A stretch of DNA of 64,000 nt. Source: DATBSL01 sp964561785. Lineage in GTDB: Bacteria > Acidobacteriota > Vicinamibacteria > Fen-336. Position 1 is the stretch's first letter; the number at the start of each line of letters is the position of its first letter. Shown piece by piece: positions 8,411 through 18,149 of this stretch. Made by a program: the position numbers and the translations under genes. The notes under the pieces were generated by a model, which did no database searches, was not told the DNA's origin, and was given only the letters and a program-made list of their open reading frames with translations. The stretch lies in contig CAZLRF010000012.1 of the NCBI GenBank assembly GCA_964561785.1, positions 1-64,000 on the forward strand, given 5' to 3'.

Positions 8411-9779
8411 GCCCCGGCCGGCCACGATGCGCCTGGGCGTCGTGCTCGCCCTCGTCCTGGTCGCGCTGTTCGAGGTCCTCGCGCTCGTCTCGGGCGTGCG
8501 GTCGGCGAGGCGCCTCCAGGCCCGGGTCTGCCACGAGGCGCAAGGGCGCCTCGAGTCGATCCGGCCCGAGATCGAGGCGGCCCTCGCGCCGGGCGGTCCC
8601 CCGGCCTGGGACAGCGCGGCGAGCCTCGCCCTCGCGCGGGGCGCGGCGAGCGAGGTCGAGGTGCTCGACGCGGCGGGGAGGGTCGTGTTCTCGCGTCCCA
8701 CGCTCGCCCCGGTGGCCCACGCGCTGAGGCGCGACGAGCGCTCGCGGCTCGGCGCCGGGGGCCCTCTGACGGTCGTGGCCCGGCAGGGGCCCGACGTCCG
8801 CGCCCTCGCCTACCTCCCCCTCCCGCGGGAGGGGGAGAACGTCGTGCTGCGGCTCGCCTCCCTCGCCCCCGACCTCGAGGAGGAGCTGCGCGAGCGGCAG
8901 CAGGTCTTCCTGGGGCACCTCGCGTCGCTCGCCGCCCTCGTCCTCGCCGCGGCCCTCGTCCTCGTGTCCCGGGAGCAGGGCGCGCCGCCGCCGGCGCCGG
9001 GCGCCCTGCACGCCTACGAGCAGGCGATGGAGCGCCTGCGCGACCGGGGCGAGGAGATGAGCGCCCGGCACGAGGCGGAGCGGCAGCGGCTCGAGGACGC
9101 GGTGCGCGAGAAAGAGGCCCTCGCCCGCGCGGGCGAGCTGACCGCGGGCATCGTTCACGAGGTGCGCAACGGCCTCGGCACGATCGTGGGCTACGCCCGG
9201 CTGCTCGAGCGCTCCTCCCTGCCCGCCGACGCGACCGCGGCGGCCCGCTCGATCCGGGAGGAGTGCGGCACGCTCGAGTCGGTCGTGCGGCGCTTCACGG
9301 ACTTCGTCCGCATGGACGCGCTCGCGCCCGCCGACGTCGATCTCGCCCTCCTCGTCGAGCGGGTCGTGGCCCGCGAGCAGCGCGCGCGGGGGGGGGAGGT
9401 CAGCGTCCGCCTCCGCGGGCTCGACGCGCCGCTCGTCGTGCGCGCGGACCAGGAGCTGCTCGAGCGCGCCTTCGAGAACCTCGTCCGCAACGCCCTCGAG
9501 GCGGCGGCGGGCGGGGGCGGGCACGTGGAGCTCGGGGCCTCGGTCGACGCGGAGGGCTTCGTCGAGGTGAGCGTCGAGGACGACGGCCCGGGCCTCGCCC
9601 CCGACCATCCCGGGGCGATCCGACCCTTCTACACGACGCGGCCGGGCGGCCTCGGGCTGGGGCTGCCCCTCGCGCGCAAGGTCGTCCTGCTCCACGGGGG
9701 GACGCTCGGCCTCGAGCGGAGGGAGCCCGCAGGGGTGCGCGCGGTCGTGCGGCTGCCTCCCGCGCCCCCGGGGGCGTGA
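8403..9779 (+). CDS. Membrane sensor histidine kinase, PilS-like
   Basis: 458 aa, GTG start overlapping pilD. Two transmembrane helices (about residues 10-30 and 168-188) bracket a periplasmic sensor region, followed by a coiled coil (about 200-240). The HisKA box ELTAGIVHEVRNGLG places the phospho-acceptor at H252. HATPase motifs are LVRNALEA (N box), VEDDGPGLAP (G1) and GGLGLGLPLARKV (G2). The HEVRN type of H box is typical of kinases pairing with NtrC-type regulators. The only such regulator nearby is at 19818, after the minor pilin genes, so this pair may be a split PilS/PilR system; pairing is inference. Confidence 0.9.
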   Translation: MAEPRPATMRLGVVLALVLVALFEVLALVSGVRSARRLQARVCHEAQGRLESIRPEIEAALAPGGPPAWDSAASLALARGAASEVEVLDAAGRVVFSRPTLAPVAHALRRDERSRLGAGGPLTVVARQGPDVRALAYLPLPREGENVVLRLASLAPDLEEELRERQQVFLGHLASLAALVLAAALVLVSREQGAPPPAPGALHAYEQAMERLRDRGEEMSARHEAERQRLEDAVREKEALARAGELTAGIVHEVRNGLGTIVGYARLLERSSLPADATAAARSIREECGTLESVVRRFTDFVRMDALAPADVDLALLVERVVAREQRARGGEVSVRLRGLDAPLVVRADQELLERAFENLVRNALEAAAGGGGHVELGASVDAEGFVEVSVEDDGPGLAPDHPGAIRPFYTTRPGGLGLGLPLARKVVLLHGGTLGLERREPAGVRAVVRLPPAPPGA

Positions 9780-9785
9780 GCCGGA

Positions 9786-9802
9786 CGTTACGAGATGTAA
9801 CG
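9786..9802. repeat. Inverted repeat CGTTAC-N5-GTAACG
   Basis: A perfect 6-bp inverted repeat with a 5-nt spacer lies directly after the kinase stop and about 118 nt before the first minor pilin gene. It is a candidate operator or enhancer half-site; no factor can be named. Confidence 0.35.
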
Positions 9803-9889
9803 GTCGAGGTCGAGGCCTCGCCCGTCGCCGATCGGGTGCGGTCGTCCATCTCTCACGAGTTCAACAGCTTGGCGTATAGGCCGTCAGAC

Positions 9890-9904
9890 GGAACGAGACT
9901 TGCT
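9890..9904 (+). promoter_or_regulatory. Candidate sigma-54 promoter (GG-N10-GC)
   Basis: GGAACG-N4-TTGCT matches the sigma-54 -24/-12 consensus (TGGCACG-N4-TTGCW) with exact GG-N10-GC spacing, just before the minor pilin operon. An NtrC/PilR-type activator is encoded in the same locus. Against it, a start near 9915 would exclude the strong GAGGAGGAG ribosome site at 9906-9914, so the site may be fortuitous. Confidence 0.35.
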
Positions 9905-9919
9905 CGAGGAGGAGTCGCC

Positions 9920-10528
9920 ATGGCAAGCCACGCTTCGGTTCAGGAGCGCCGGGAACGGGGATTCAGCCTCATCGAGATGCTGATCGTCGTCGCCATCGTC
10001 GCGGTGATGGCGGCGGTGGCCCTCCCGAACATCGGCCAGTACATCCGCAACTACAGGATCCGGGGGGCGGCCCAGACCGTCGCGGGCGCCCTCCAGACGG
10101 CCCGCAGCCGCGCGATCATGTCGAACACGAACGCCGGCGTCTCGTTCGTGGTCGCGGACGCGGACAGCTACCGCTTCGTCCAGGAGGATCTCGCGGGGCA
10201 GCCCGAGCGGTTCTCGCCGCTCGCGGACCTGCCGCTCGGGGTCCGCTTCGTCGTCGCCGGAGCCGCCGACTCGGGCGCGACGGTGCGCTTCAACCGGCTC
10301 GGGGGGTTCTGCAACCCCGAGGCCGGCGGCACCTGCGCCCCCGCCGTCGCCGTGCTCTGCCCGTCGGGCGAGGACGCGGCCCGCTGCGCGCGCGAGGGCG
10401 GGGAGGCCTACGTCGCCCCCGACCCCGCGACCCCCGGCGGCCTGGTGATCACCCTTCTCGAGGAGGCGACCGGCCTGCAGCGTACGGTCCGCCTCGCCCC
10501 GGGCGGCCGCGTGCTGCCCCAGCCCTGA
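9920..10528 (+). CDS. Minor type IV pilin, FimT/GspH family
   Basis: 202 aa. A class III signal sequence (RRERG followed by FSLIEMLIVVAIV) gives the PilD cleavage site after glycine, F+1 and E+5, then a hydrophobic helix. The C-terminal part matches GspH/FimT layout (helix GAAQTVAGALQTARSRAI, then a beta-rich head containing cysteines). Start ATG at 9920 has GAGGAGGAG upstream. First of five ordered genes (FimT, PilV, PilW, PilX, PilY1) that form the priming complex for type IV pili. Confidence 0.88.
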   Translation: MASHASVQERRERGFSLIEMLIVVAIVAVMAAVALPNIGQYIRNYRIRGAAQTVAGALQTARSRAIMSNTNAGVSFVVADADSYRFVQEDLAGQPERFSPLADLPLGVRFVVAGAADSGATVRFNRLGGFCNPEAGGTCAPAVAVLCPSGEDAARCAREGGEAYVAPDPATPGGLVITLLEEATGLQRTVRLAPGGRVLPQP

Positions 10529-10538
10529 GGAGCCGACC

Positions 10539-11051
10539 ATGAACGCACATCCCGGCACCCGAGAGCGCGGCGGCGAGAGAGGCTTCACCCTCGTCGAGGC
10601 CCTCGTCGCGATCGTCGTTCTCGTCTTCGGCCTCATGGCCGTGACGAACCTCATGCTGGTGGCGGCCAGCTCCAACAGCGTCGCCAACCAGGGCACCGCC
10701 GCCGTGGCCTCGGCCACCCGGGCCATGGACATGCTCAAGGCGGTGACCTACGACACCCTCGACAACTCGCCCGGGGGCATCGACTTCGCGGTCGGCGACG
10801 GCGCCAAGGAGTGCGTCGACCCGACGCTCGTGCCGACCGACTGGCACTGCGAGGACGTGGTGCCCGGGGTGGGAACCGTCCACACCCACTGGTGGATCAG
10901 CACCACGGCCGACCCGCGGCTGCTCCACATCCGAGTGCGCTCGGAGGGGACCGGCGCTCTGTCGGGGGCCCGCTCCCGCGCCGAGTTCACCACGTTCCGC
11001 GCCTGCACGAACTCCGACCCGACGACGGGCGGCTGCCCGGAGGCCCCCTGA
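10539..11051 (+). CDS. pilV: Minor type IV pilin, PilV family
   Basis: 170 aa. The prepilin peptidase site is in GGERG-FTLVEALVAIVV (E+5 present), followed by a helix and a small globular head with cysteines near the end (TFRACTNSDPTTGGC). GAGGAG precedes the ATG. The stop codon shares its last base with the ATG of the next pilin gene. Assignment as PilV rests on the signal sequence type and gene order. Confidence 0.85.
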   Translation: MNAHPGTRERGGERGFTLVEALVAIVVLVFGLMAVTNLMLVAASSNSVANQGTAAVASATRAMDMLKAVTYDTLDNSPGGIDFAVGDGAKECVDPTLVPTDWHCEDVVPGVGTVHTHWWISTTADPRLLHIRVRSEGTGALSGARSRAEFTTFRACTNSDPTTGGCPEAP

Positions 11052-12133
11052 TGCGTACCGAACGCGGATTCAGCCTCGTCGAGCTCATGGTCGCGATGAC
11101 CGTGACCCTCATCGTCTCGGGGGCCATCTACGGCCTGCTGGCCTCGGGCGGCAACGCCTTCCGCCGGGAGCCCGAGGTCGCGGACCGGCAGCAGAACATC
11201 CGTGCCGCGCTGGACCTCGTCTCCCGCGACGTGTTCGGGGCGGGGGCGGCGCTGCCCACGTTCGCCCAGGTCTTCACCCGCGCCGACCCCGACGGGGCCT
11301 GCGCGGGCGGCCTCAACGGGTGCGGGGTCGCGGGCACGATGGGCCCGGCGGCGGCCGCCCAGCGCGGGGGCGACGGCGAGGAGACGGACGTGCTCGAGAT
11401 CGTCAGCACGGACGAGCAGTGTCCCGACATGACGTTGTGCCCGCCCTCCGTGGCCGCCGGCACCGCCGGGGTCTACGTCGCGCGCGAGGCCGTCCCCGGC
11501 TGCCTGCGGCTGCCGGGGCTCGTGCTGCTCGCCGACAACGGCGGCTTCACCGTGCAGGCCGCGTCGCTCCCGGGCGGGGCCGGGACTGCCTGCACCGGGG
11601 GCGCCGCGCCGCCGAACTCCAACCTGCTCCTCTCGGCGTCGCTCCCGCCGTGGCAGGGCGCGCTGCAGGCGCTCGGGGCCACGCCCAGCCAGTTCCTCTA
11701 CCGGGCGCGGATCGTCCGCTACCGGATCGCGCCCGGCACCGACCCCGGCGACCCGACTCCCGCCCTGTGGCGCAGCGAGACGGGCCGCTACGGGACGGAC
11801 GGCGTCGTCCAGGCGGAGCCCGGCGAGGCGGGCTTCTCGCTCGTGGGGTCGCCGTGGGAGCTGGTGGCCCGCGGCATCGAGGACCTCCAGATCGAGTACC
11901 GGGGTGGGGCCGCGGCCTGGCAGAACGATCCGCCGATCGCGACCACCAACGACTGGACCTCGCTGGTGAGGCAGGTCCGCATCACGCTGTCGGCGCGCGC
12001 GACCGCGCCGAACCTGCAGGGGCAGACACGGGCGGGGGGCGGCGCGCCCGACGCCGTCCGGGGACAGCTCCAGACCGTGGTGACGCCGCGCGCCGCGTTC
12101 CTCGAGCTGCAGATGGGGAGCCAGATCCAGTGA
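11051..12133 (+). CDS. pilW: Minor type IV pilin, PilW family
   Basis: 360 aa, the longest minor pilin, as expected for PilW. The N-terminus MRTERG-FSLVELMVAMTV has the cleavage glycine and E+5. The following region (RQQNIRAALDLVSRDVFGAG) is a conserved PilW segment, and the head has several cysteine pairs. It overlaps pilV by one base and is followed after 23 nt by the PilX-like gene. Inner-membrane to pilus-tip location. Confidence 0.87.
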   Translation: MRTERGFSLVELMVAMTVTLIVSGAIYGLLASGGNAFRREPEVADRQQNIRAALDLVSRDVFGAGAALPTFAQVFTRADPDGACAGGLNGCGVAGTMGPAAAAQRGGDGEETDVLEIVSTDEQCPDMTLCPPSVAAGTAGVYVAREAVPGCLRLPGLVLLADNGGFTVQAASLPGGAGTACTGGAAPPNSNLLLSASLPPWQGALQALGATPSQFLYRARIVRYRIAPGTDPGDPTPALWRSETGRYGTDGVVQAEPGEAGFSLVGSPWELVARGIEDLQIEYRGGAAAWQNDPPIATTNDWTSLVRQVRITLSARATAPNLQGQTRAGGGAPDAVRGQLQTVVTPRAAFLELQMGSQIQ

Positions 12134-12156
12134 GCGACCGAGCGAAGGGGGAGTCC

Positions 12157-12975
12157 ATGGAAGACCGGGGCCGGGGCGGGCGGCGGGAGGAGGGCTTCGC
12201 CCTCGTGCTCGCCATCCTGTCCCTCATGCTTCTGACGTTCCTGGGGCTGACGCTGGCCACGACCACGTCCACCGAGCTCCAGATCGCGACCAACTACCGC
12301 TGGAGCCAGCAGGCGCTCTACAACGCGGAGGCCGGCCTCGAGGCCGCCCGCATCGTCCTGAGCGGCGAGGACGTGGCCGACATCAGCGGGCAGTGGGTGA
12401 GCGTCCTGCCCGCGGTGCGGACGAGCCCCGCCGCCTGGCTCGCGGGCGCCGCTCCGCCTCCGGTCGAGTCGCCGACCGGGCGCGACTTCTACAAGGCGGA
12501 CTGCGACGACCGCGGCGGGGTCGGGTACGGGCGGGTCCTCTTCGACGGGACGACCCGCTACGAGAACGTCTCGACGTTCGGGGGCCGGACGCTCAACGGG
12601 GCGTTCACGATCTGGATCCGCCGCAACCTGGTCGTGGGGACGAACGGGCAGTACTCCGACGACACCCGCAACGACGCGCTGACGATCGTCGCCGAGGGCG
12701 TCGCGCCCTACACCGGTCCCGCGACCGCCTTCACCGGCGCCCGCCAGGCGGTGCGCGTGCTCGAGACGCGGTTCACGCTCGCCCTCGCGAACGTGGGCGA
12801 CCCGTGCGCGGGCATGTACATCGGCCAGGAGGGCGGCTCGCCGATGGGAGAGAACTTCAACCCGTGCGGCCAGATCAAGGCCGGCGCCACCGGCACCCTC
12901 GGTCGCGTGTTCGGCGGCTCGGGCGGCGGGCCGGGCGGCGCCGGCACGCTCGACGCTCAGGCGGGGATCGAGTAG
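12157..12975 (+). CDS. pilX: Minor pilin-like protein, PilX family
   Basis: 272 aa. The signal REEG-FALVLAILSLMLLTFLG has the cleavage glycine but leucine instead of glutamate at +5. The conserved PilX segment ELQIATNYRWSQQALYNAEAGLEAAR follows (quoted here only as positions about 36-61: IATN..., AEAGLE). ATG 12157 with GAAGGGGGAG upstream is preferred to an in-frame GTG at 12130 that overlaps the pilW stop. Gene order PilW-PilX-PilY1 supports the call. Confidence 0.83.
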   Translation: MEDRGRGGRREEGFALVLAILSLMLLTFLGLTLATTTSTELQIATNYRWSQQALYNAEAGLEAARIVLSGEDVADISGQWVSVLPAVRTSPAAWLAGAAPPPVESPTGRDFYKADCDDRGGVGYGRVLFDGTTRYENVSTFGGRTLNGAFTIWIRRNLVVGTNGQYSDDTRNDALTIVAEGVAPYTGPATAFTGARQAVRVLETRFTLALANVGDPCAGMYIGQEGGSPMGENFNPCGQIKAGATGTLGRVFGGSGGGPGGAGTLDAQAGIE

Positions 12976-13038
12976 GGGGGAGTCATGTCCGCGGAGAAGG
13001 CGGCGGTGGGCGGTCTCGAGACGAGGGAAGGGGAAGCC

Positions 13039-16000
13039 ATGACGCGACGGGTTCGGGGTCTTCGGCGCTGGGTCGCCTGGGGCGCGGCGCTCGTGCTGGC
13101 GCTGGTTCTCGCGGGGGACGGGGGGCGCGCGGCGACGGTCTCCACCATCTACGGGCAGGACCCGCTCGAGGTCCTCGAGCTGAAGGTTCGCCCGAACGTC
13201 ATCATCGTCCTCGACAGCTCGGGGTCGATGAAGTGGGGCACCACCGCTCCCGCCGGGCCGTCCAACAACTTCTACCCGCCCCAGGCCGGCGACCACCCCC
13301 GGTCGAAGACCTTCCAGGCGAAGCAGGTCCTCAAGCAGATCGTGGCCGACAACAAGGACAAGGTCAGCTTCATGTTCGGGCAGTACACGCAGAGCCCGGC
13401 CATCGTGATGGGCAACCGCGACGCGGCCACGAGCTCGGCCTCGAACCTGACCGGGAGCAGGGCCAACCGTTTCATCTACACGACCGACTCCACGGCCTCG
13501 CCGTCGATGCTCAGCACCCAGCTCACCGTCCAGAACGACGTGGGCGGCAGCGGCGGCCGCGGGCTGCAGTCGTGGCAGCTCATCTACCCCGCCTGGAACA
13601 CGCTGTACTACCGGGAGTTCATCGGCTCGACGACCCACGCCTGCACCGCCACGCTCTCGGCGGCCGCCACCGCCCCGAAGTTCTACCGCTCCGGCGGGCC
13701 GTCCACGACCGCGGGGACCCTCGCCGCCGACCTCAAGGCCGCGATGGACGGCGCGGCGTGCACCCCGGCGCGTCCCGGGGCCGGTCGCAACGTCTACGGG
13801 GTCGCCTACAACGGGACGAACGGCGTGTTCACGATCTCGCTGGCGAGCGGAGCGAACAACTTCGAGATCCGCTGGGCGCAGACCCCGAACAACATCCGCG
13901 GAGCGCTCGCCGCGCCGACGACCAACACCGGTGCGGGCACGACCTTCAACACCGGCACGCCCTACACCCTGCTCTACCGCCCGAACGCCGCGGCGGGGAA
14001 CACGCGGACCTACAACACCAGCTCCACCTGGCTCGCGCAGAACTTCACCTTCAGCGAGACCTCCGGCGCCAGCACGCTCACGAGCTGGAACCTGATCGCT
14101 GGCCGCTTCTTCAACGGCGAGACGCTCGACGTGATCGCGAGCGGGGCTTCGGCGGGCCAGATCTGCGACATGACCTTCCCGACGGCGGCGCAGCGGACGA
14201 ACCCGCCGACGCTCACGGTGAACGGCGTGACGAGCTGCGGCACGGCGCCCACGTCGACCGTGCGCTTCACCTGGGGCGGCGCGGCCTACGACGGGAACAA
14301 CTCCGTCGGCTGCAACGGCTTCCAGTCCCGAGTGAGCCTCATCCCCTGCGACCTCGCGATGCCGCCGGCGCTCACCCAGGTCGAGACGATCCACCCCTGG
14401 CTCGACAACGAGTTCCCGCTCGACGCGAACGGCATGCCGCACCCGGCGCCGCGGGACCTCTCGCTGCCGGCGCCGGCGACGGCCACCGGCTACACCGAGC
14501 TCCAGGACGGGACGTGGGGGGTCGCCACCTACCCGCCCTACTGGGCCGGCGGGATCAAGGCGATGGGTGCCACCCCGGTCGCCTACTCGATCCGCGACGT
14601 CGACACCGCGTTCACCAACCTGTGGAACAGCGGCCAGGCGGCGGGCTCGCCCGCGCCGCCTTACCCCCTCGACCCGATCCGCAACCACAAGAACCCCAAG
14701 GAGAAGACGATCCTCCTGTTCGTGACGGACGGCGCCGACACCTGCGCGGGGTCGGGCGACGGGGCGGCGCTGACCGCGGCCGACTACGCGAAGGACCTCT
14801 TCATTCCGGTCGAGGGCGGTTGCAAGGACCCGGACGACCCGGGCGACACGATGACGGGCACGCCGCTGTGCGCCGACGCCGACGCCGACGGCGTCGAAGG
14901 CTTCGCCGAGCCCTCGGCCTCGGTGCAAACCTTCATGATCGGCTACGGCGACGCCGTCAACACCCCGGCCGACGTGAACCGGCTGAACTGGGTGGCCTGG
15001 GGCGGCAGCGGGCTCTACACGAACTTCGCGGGGGCCAACACCGGGACGAACTCGACGACCGACACGAACCTGCGCGTGCTGCGCAACCAGTGCAAGACGT
15101 GCCAGGACGCCTACATCGCGACCAACGCGCAGACGCTCGCCCAGGTGCTGCAGGGGATCATCAACCAGGGCGCCCAGGACGGCGACTTCGTGGCCGCGCA
15201 GTCGATCACGGAGAACGTCTTCGAGTACGTCGACCGCGCGTCGAACGCCTCGAACACCTACGACGCCCGCAGCCCCTCGACCCGCTACCGGGCGATCACC
15301 CCGACCCGCTTCATCACGAGCTTCTCGCTCCCGGGCTTCCGCGGCCAGCTCAAGGCCTACCAGAACGACGGGCTCGGCAACGCCGTCCTCAAGTGGAGCG
15401 CCGCCGACAAGCTGAACTCGCTCGTCCGCGGCGGCTTCAACGCCACGACCTGCCCCGCCGCGAACGGCGCCGCGGCCGGGCAGTGCATGTTCCGCCAGCT
15501 CCACGGCGGCCTCGGCTCGGACGGCTCGGCCGGGGCCATCAAGCGGCGGATCTACTCGACCGACCGCAACGGGCTGTTCTCCTACGACGCCGAGACCCTC
15601 ATCGCCGGGACCGCGAACGGCCGGCTGAGCCTCTGGCCGCCGGGCAGCACCGCGATCGCCCCCGCCGACTACACCACCCAGGGCTCGCTCGACGTGGCGC
15701 TGGGCCTGCCGTCGAACGCGTCGGCGAGCCCGGCGACGGACTACACGACCCTGCAGACGCGGTTCGGGGCCTGCACCGGGACCAACCTCCCCGCCGCGTG
15801 CACCAGCGCGACCGCTCTCACGCGGATGCAGGCCGCTCGGCGCGAGGCCCGCGAGATCATCCTCGCGTTTCTGGCCGGGGCCACGCCGGTGCGGACGACG
15901 GGAGGCCTCGCTCGGACGGGGACGAGCGGCGCCACCGCGGACCACAACCAGATCGTCTACACGTACCGCCCGTGGGTGCTCGCCGACTCCGAGATCGCCA

Positions 16001-18042
16001 CCGCGGCGGTGGTGACGCCGCCCCTGTCCTCGGAGCCCGAGGCGACGCCCTACCTCGCGGAGTACAAGCTCTTCCGCGACGGGGCGCGCGACGGCGACGG
16101 GAAGAATCCCGACGTCGCCGGCGCCCAGATCCGGCAGGGGTTCGGCCTGCGCGGCCCGGACGACGACCAGACGGCGCCGCGGGGAGCGAACGACTCGCGC
16201 ACCGCCCTCAAGCCGGTGATGACCGTCATCTACGCTCCCACGAACCTCATGCTCCACGCCTTCAGGGCGGGCCCGAGCGTCTCGCCGAGCGACACCTGCA
16301 CGCCGGCCGACGCGACCGCGATGAACGCGTCCCGCGACTGCGGCGGCGAGGAGCTGTGGGGCTTCGTGCCCTACGACCAGCTCGCCACCGCCTCCGAGTT
16401 CGTCGCGAAGCAGCCGCAGGGGCGCGACAACCACGTCTACATGCTGGCCCGCGGCGTGCGGTTCTCGGACGTCTTCGTGCCGAAGGCCATGACCAACGTG
16501 AACGTCGGCGGCGTGACCCAGGCCACGATGCAGGGCGTCTGGCGGCGCGTCCTCTACTTCGGGCGAGGCATCGGCGGCAAGTACGTGACGGCCCTCGACG
16601 TCACCGCGCCCGGGGCGTACACCGCTTCCCGCCTGCAGACGCTCGGCCCGATCCCGCTCTGGAGCCGGGGGAACCCGGACACCCAGAACGGGCTCGGCGG
16701 CGGGACCGCGAACGGCGACGCCACCGACACCGCGGCCTACGCCCGGATGGGACAGACCTGGTCGGTGCCCGTCGTGGCCTACGTCGGCACCCAGCCCTTC
16801 TACGCGGCCGCCCGGCGCTCGGGCCGCGCGGGCTGCGCCCCCGGAGGCGCCCCCGGCTGCCGGGTGGACCACGTGCTGTTCATGGGCTCCGGCTACGGGG
16901 ACAACGCGAACGAGGGCACGACGTTCTACACCCTCGACGCGCTGACCGGGGACGTGGTCGCCTCGGTCGACGTCGAGACCGCGGCCTCGAGCTACGGCCT
17001 CAACCGCTCGCCGCAGCCGACCGACCAGAACGGCGTCTCGTACAGGAACGCCCTCGTCGCCAACCCGGCCGGGTTCAACCCGGCGGCGTTCAGCCCGCTG
17101 ACCTCCGTCCACCCGGCGGCGGCCGAGGTGACGCGCGTCTACATCGGCGACGTCTACGGGCGGCTGTGGAAGTTCCTGGCCGCACAGCCGAACGTCGCGA
17201 TCCCGGTGGCCGATCTCGGCGTCGGCCAGCCGGTCGGCAGCGCGGTCTCGCTCCTCGGCCTGCCGCCCCAGCCCGACAACCCGCTCGCGTACGTCTTCGT
17301 GACCTCGGGCGCCGACCGCCGGCGGGACGGCCCGTTCCGGGTGTTCGGGTTCTGGGACAAGGGAGACGACGTCACGACGGCCACCGGCGGGACGTCGACC
17401 ACGTGCGTCGACTCGACCGCCACCTGCGAGCCCGGCGTCACGGCCTTCTCTCCGTCCGAGATGCTCTTCAACCGCGTCTACGACCAGGGCCAGCCGGAGG
17501 CGAGCTGCGGCTACACGGCCGAGGCCGTCTTCCGCGGCACCGCGCAGCCGACGACGGGCTTCGAGTGCGGCTCGATCGTGAGCGACCCCGGCACCGGGAC
17601 CCAGAAGTGCGTCGACATCGTCGGGCGGGTCTTCTTCGCCGGCACCCGGCTCAGCCTCCCCAACACGAAGTACGCCCCGCCCACGCCGCTCGCCTGCGGC
17701 ACCGGGCAGTACCCCTGCCGCTCGCAGTTCGACTCGATCATCTACGCGCTCGGGGCGAAGACCGGCAACGCCGCCTACGACCTCAATGCGGCGGGGGACG
17801 ACGCTTACCGGGTGTTCCGCGACAGCCGGATCACCGCCATCCAGATGCAGGCCGATCCCGACCCGGTCTCGGGCGGGACGACCTTCGTGGCCGACGAGGG
17901 CCAGATCAAGGGAACCCCGGCCCCGCCGCCACCGCCGGGCGTCCCGCCGACGGCCAACACGTCCACCGCGAACGTCGTGATGACCCGCGAGCCGGGCCAG
18001 CCGCCGCCGGCCGTCCGGTACGGCTCGACGGTCTGCCAGTAG
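13039..18042 (+). CDS. pilY1: PilY1-like pilus-tip adhesin and assembly protein
   Basis: 1667 aa from ATG 13039. This start gives a clean signal peptide (MTRRVRGLRRWVAWGAALVL, cleavage near RAA) and has GAGGGAAGGGGA upstream; an upstream in-frame ATG at 12985 also has a ribosome site. A von Willebrand A domain starts with the MIDAS motif DSSGSM at 59-64. A DADADG loop near residue 613 (about 14875-14892) looks like a calcium-binding loop. The C-terminal half (LYFGRGIGGKYVTALDV onward) resembles the PilY1 beta-propeller. Cysteines are numerous, as expected for an exported protein. It probably sits at the pilus tip and helps prime extension and adhesion. Confidence 0.9.
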   Translation: MTRRVRGLRRWVAWGAALVLALVLAGDGGRAATVSTIYGQDPLEVLELKVRPNVIIVLDSSGSMKWGTTAPAGPSNNFYPPQAGDHPRSKTFQAKQVLKQIVADNKDKVSFMFGQYTQSPAIVMGNRDAATSSASNLTGSRANRFIYTTDSTASPSMLSTQLTVQNDVGGSGGRGLQSWQLIYPAWNTLYYREFIGSTTHACTATLSAAATAPKFYRSGGPSTTAGTLAADLKAAMDGAACTPARPGAGRNVYGVAYNGTNGVFTISLASGANNFEIRWAQTPNNIRGALAAPTTNTGAGTTFNTGTPYTLLYRPNAAAGNTRTYNTSSTWLAQNFTFSETSGASTLTSWNLIAGRFFNGETLDVIASGASAGQICDMTFPTAAQRTNPPTLTVNGVTSCGTAPTSTVRFTWGGAAYDGNNSVGCNGFQSRVSLIPCDLAMPPALTQVETIHPWLDNEFPLDANGMPHPAPRDLSLPAPATATGYTELQDGTWGVATYPPYWAGGIKAMGATPVAYSIRDVDTAFTNLWNSGQAAGSPAPPYPLDPIRNHKNPKEKTILLFVTDGADTCAGSGDGAALTAADYAKDLFIPVEGGCKDPDDPGDTMTGTPLCADADADGVEGFAEPSASVQTFMIGYGDAVNTPADVNRLNWVAWGGSGLYTNFAGANTGTNSTTDTNLRVLRNQCKTCQDAYIATNAQTLAQVLQGIINQGAQDGDFVAAQSITENVFEYVDRASNASNTYDARSPSTRYRAITPTRFITSFSLPGFRGQLKAYQNDGLGNAVLKWSAADKLNSLVRGGFNATTCPAANGAAAGQCMFRQLHGGLGSDGSAGAIKRRIYSTDRNGLFSYDAETLIAGTANGRLSLWPPGSTAIAPADYTTQGSLDVALGLPSNASASPATDYTTLQTRFGACTGTNLPAACTSATALTRMQAARREAREIILAFLAGATPVRTTGGLARTGTSGATADHNQIVYTYRPWVLADSEIATAAVVTPPLSSEPEATPYLAEYKLFRDGARDGDGKNPDVAGAQIRQGFGLRGPDDDQTAPRGANDSRTALKPVMTVIYAPTNLMLHAFRAGPSVSPSDTCTPADATAMNASRDCGGEELWGFVPYDQLATASEFVAKQPQGRDNHVYMLARGVRFSDVFVPKAMTNVNVGGVTQATMQGVWRRVLYFGRGIGGKYVTALDVTAPGAYTASRLQTLGPIPLWSRGNPDTQNGLGGGTANGDATDTAAYARMGQTWSVPVVAYVGTQPFYAAARRSGRAGCAPGGAPGCRVDHVLFMGSGYGDNANEGTTFYTLDALTGDVVASVDVETAASSYGLNRSPQPTDQNGVSYRNALVANPAGFNPAAFSPLTSVHPAAAEVTRVYIGDVYGRLWKFLAAQPNVAIPVADLGVGQPVGSAVSLLGLPPQPDNPLAYVFVTSGADRRRDGPFRVFGFWDKGDDVTTATGGTSTTCVDSTATCEPGVTAFSPSEMLFNRVYDQGQPEASCGYTAEAVFRGTAQPTTGFECGSIVSDPGTGTQKCVDIVGRVFFAGTRLSLPNTKYAPPTPLACGTGQYPCRSQFDSIIYALGAKTGNAAYDLNAAGDDAYRVFRDSRITAIQMQADPDPVSGGTTFVADEGQIKGTPAPPPPPGVPPTANTSTANVVMTREPGQPPPAVRYGSTVCQ

Positions 18043-18059
18043 CCCCACCCGGGGCGCCC

Positions 18060-18092
18060 GAGGGGGTCCGGCCCGCGCGGCCGGGCCCCCTC
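18060..18092 (+). terminator. Terminator hairpin after pilY1
   Basis: A 14-bp GC stem (18060-18073 pairing with 18079-18092, one G-U pair) with a 5-nt loop, followed by TTGTCT. It separates the pilin operon from the next unit. The T tract is short, so termination may be partial. Confidence 0.6.
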
Positions 18093-18113
18093 TTGTCTCG
18101 CGTCAGCTGAGAC

Positions 18114-18142
18114 TTCACTCGAGGTTGCGGCGGGTGTACCCT
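18114..18142 (+). promoter_or_regulatory. Promoter TTCACT-N17-TACCCT, predicted leaderless start
   Basis: The -35 TTCACT (18114-18119) and -10 TACCCT (18137-18142) are 17 nt apart. The ATG at 18150 lies 7 nt after the -10, so transcription should start on or beside the start codon. The pilY1 terminator lies just upstream, as expected for a new transcription unit. Confidence 0.5.
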
Positions 18143-18149
18143 TGAGGCC

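Noticed and set aside
3875..8701. A 1608-aa open frame on the minus strand (also 3943-8727 plus)
   Set aside because: Extremely Arg/Pro/Ala-rich, covers several genes with clear domains in other frames; a product of high GC with few stop codons.
12130..12157. GTG 12130 as start of the PilX-like gene
   Set aside because: ATG 12157 has the better ribosome site and gives a typical short leader before the cleavage glycine.
11788..18048. A 2086-aa open frame on the minus strand opposite pilW-pilY1
   Set aside because: Low-complexity Arg/Val/Gly composition and no motifs; the plus-strand pilin genes explain the region.
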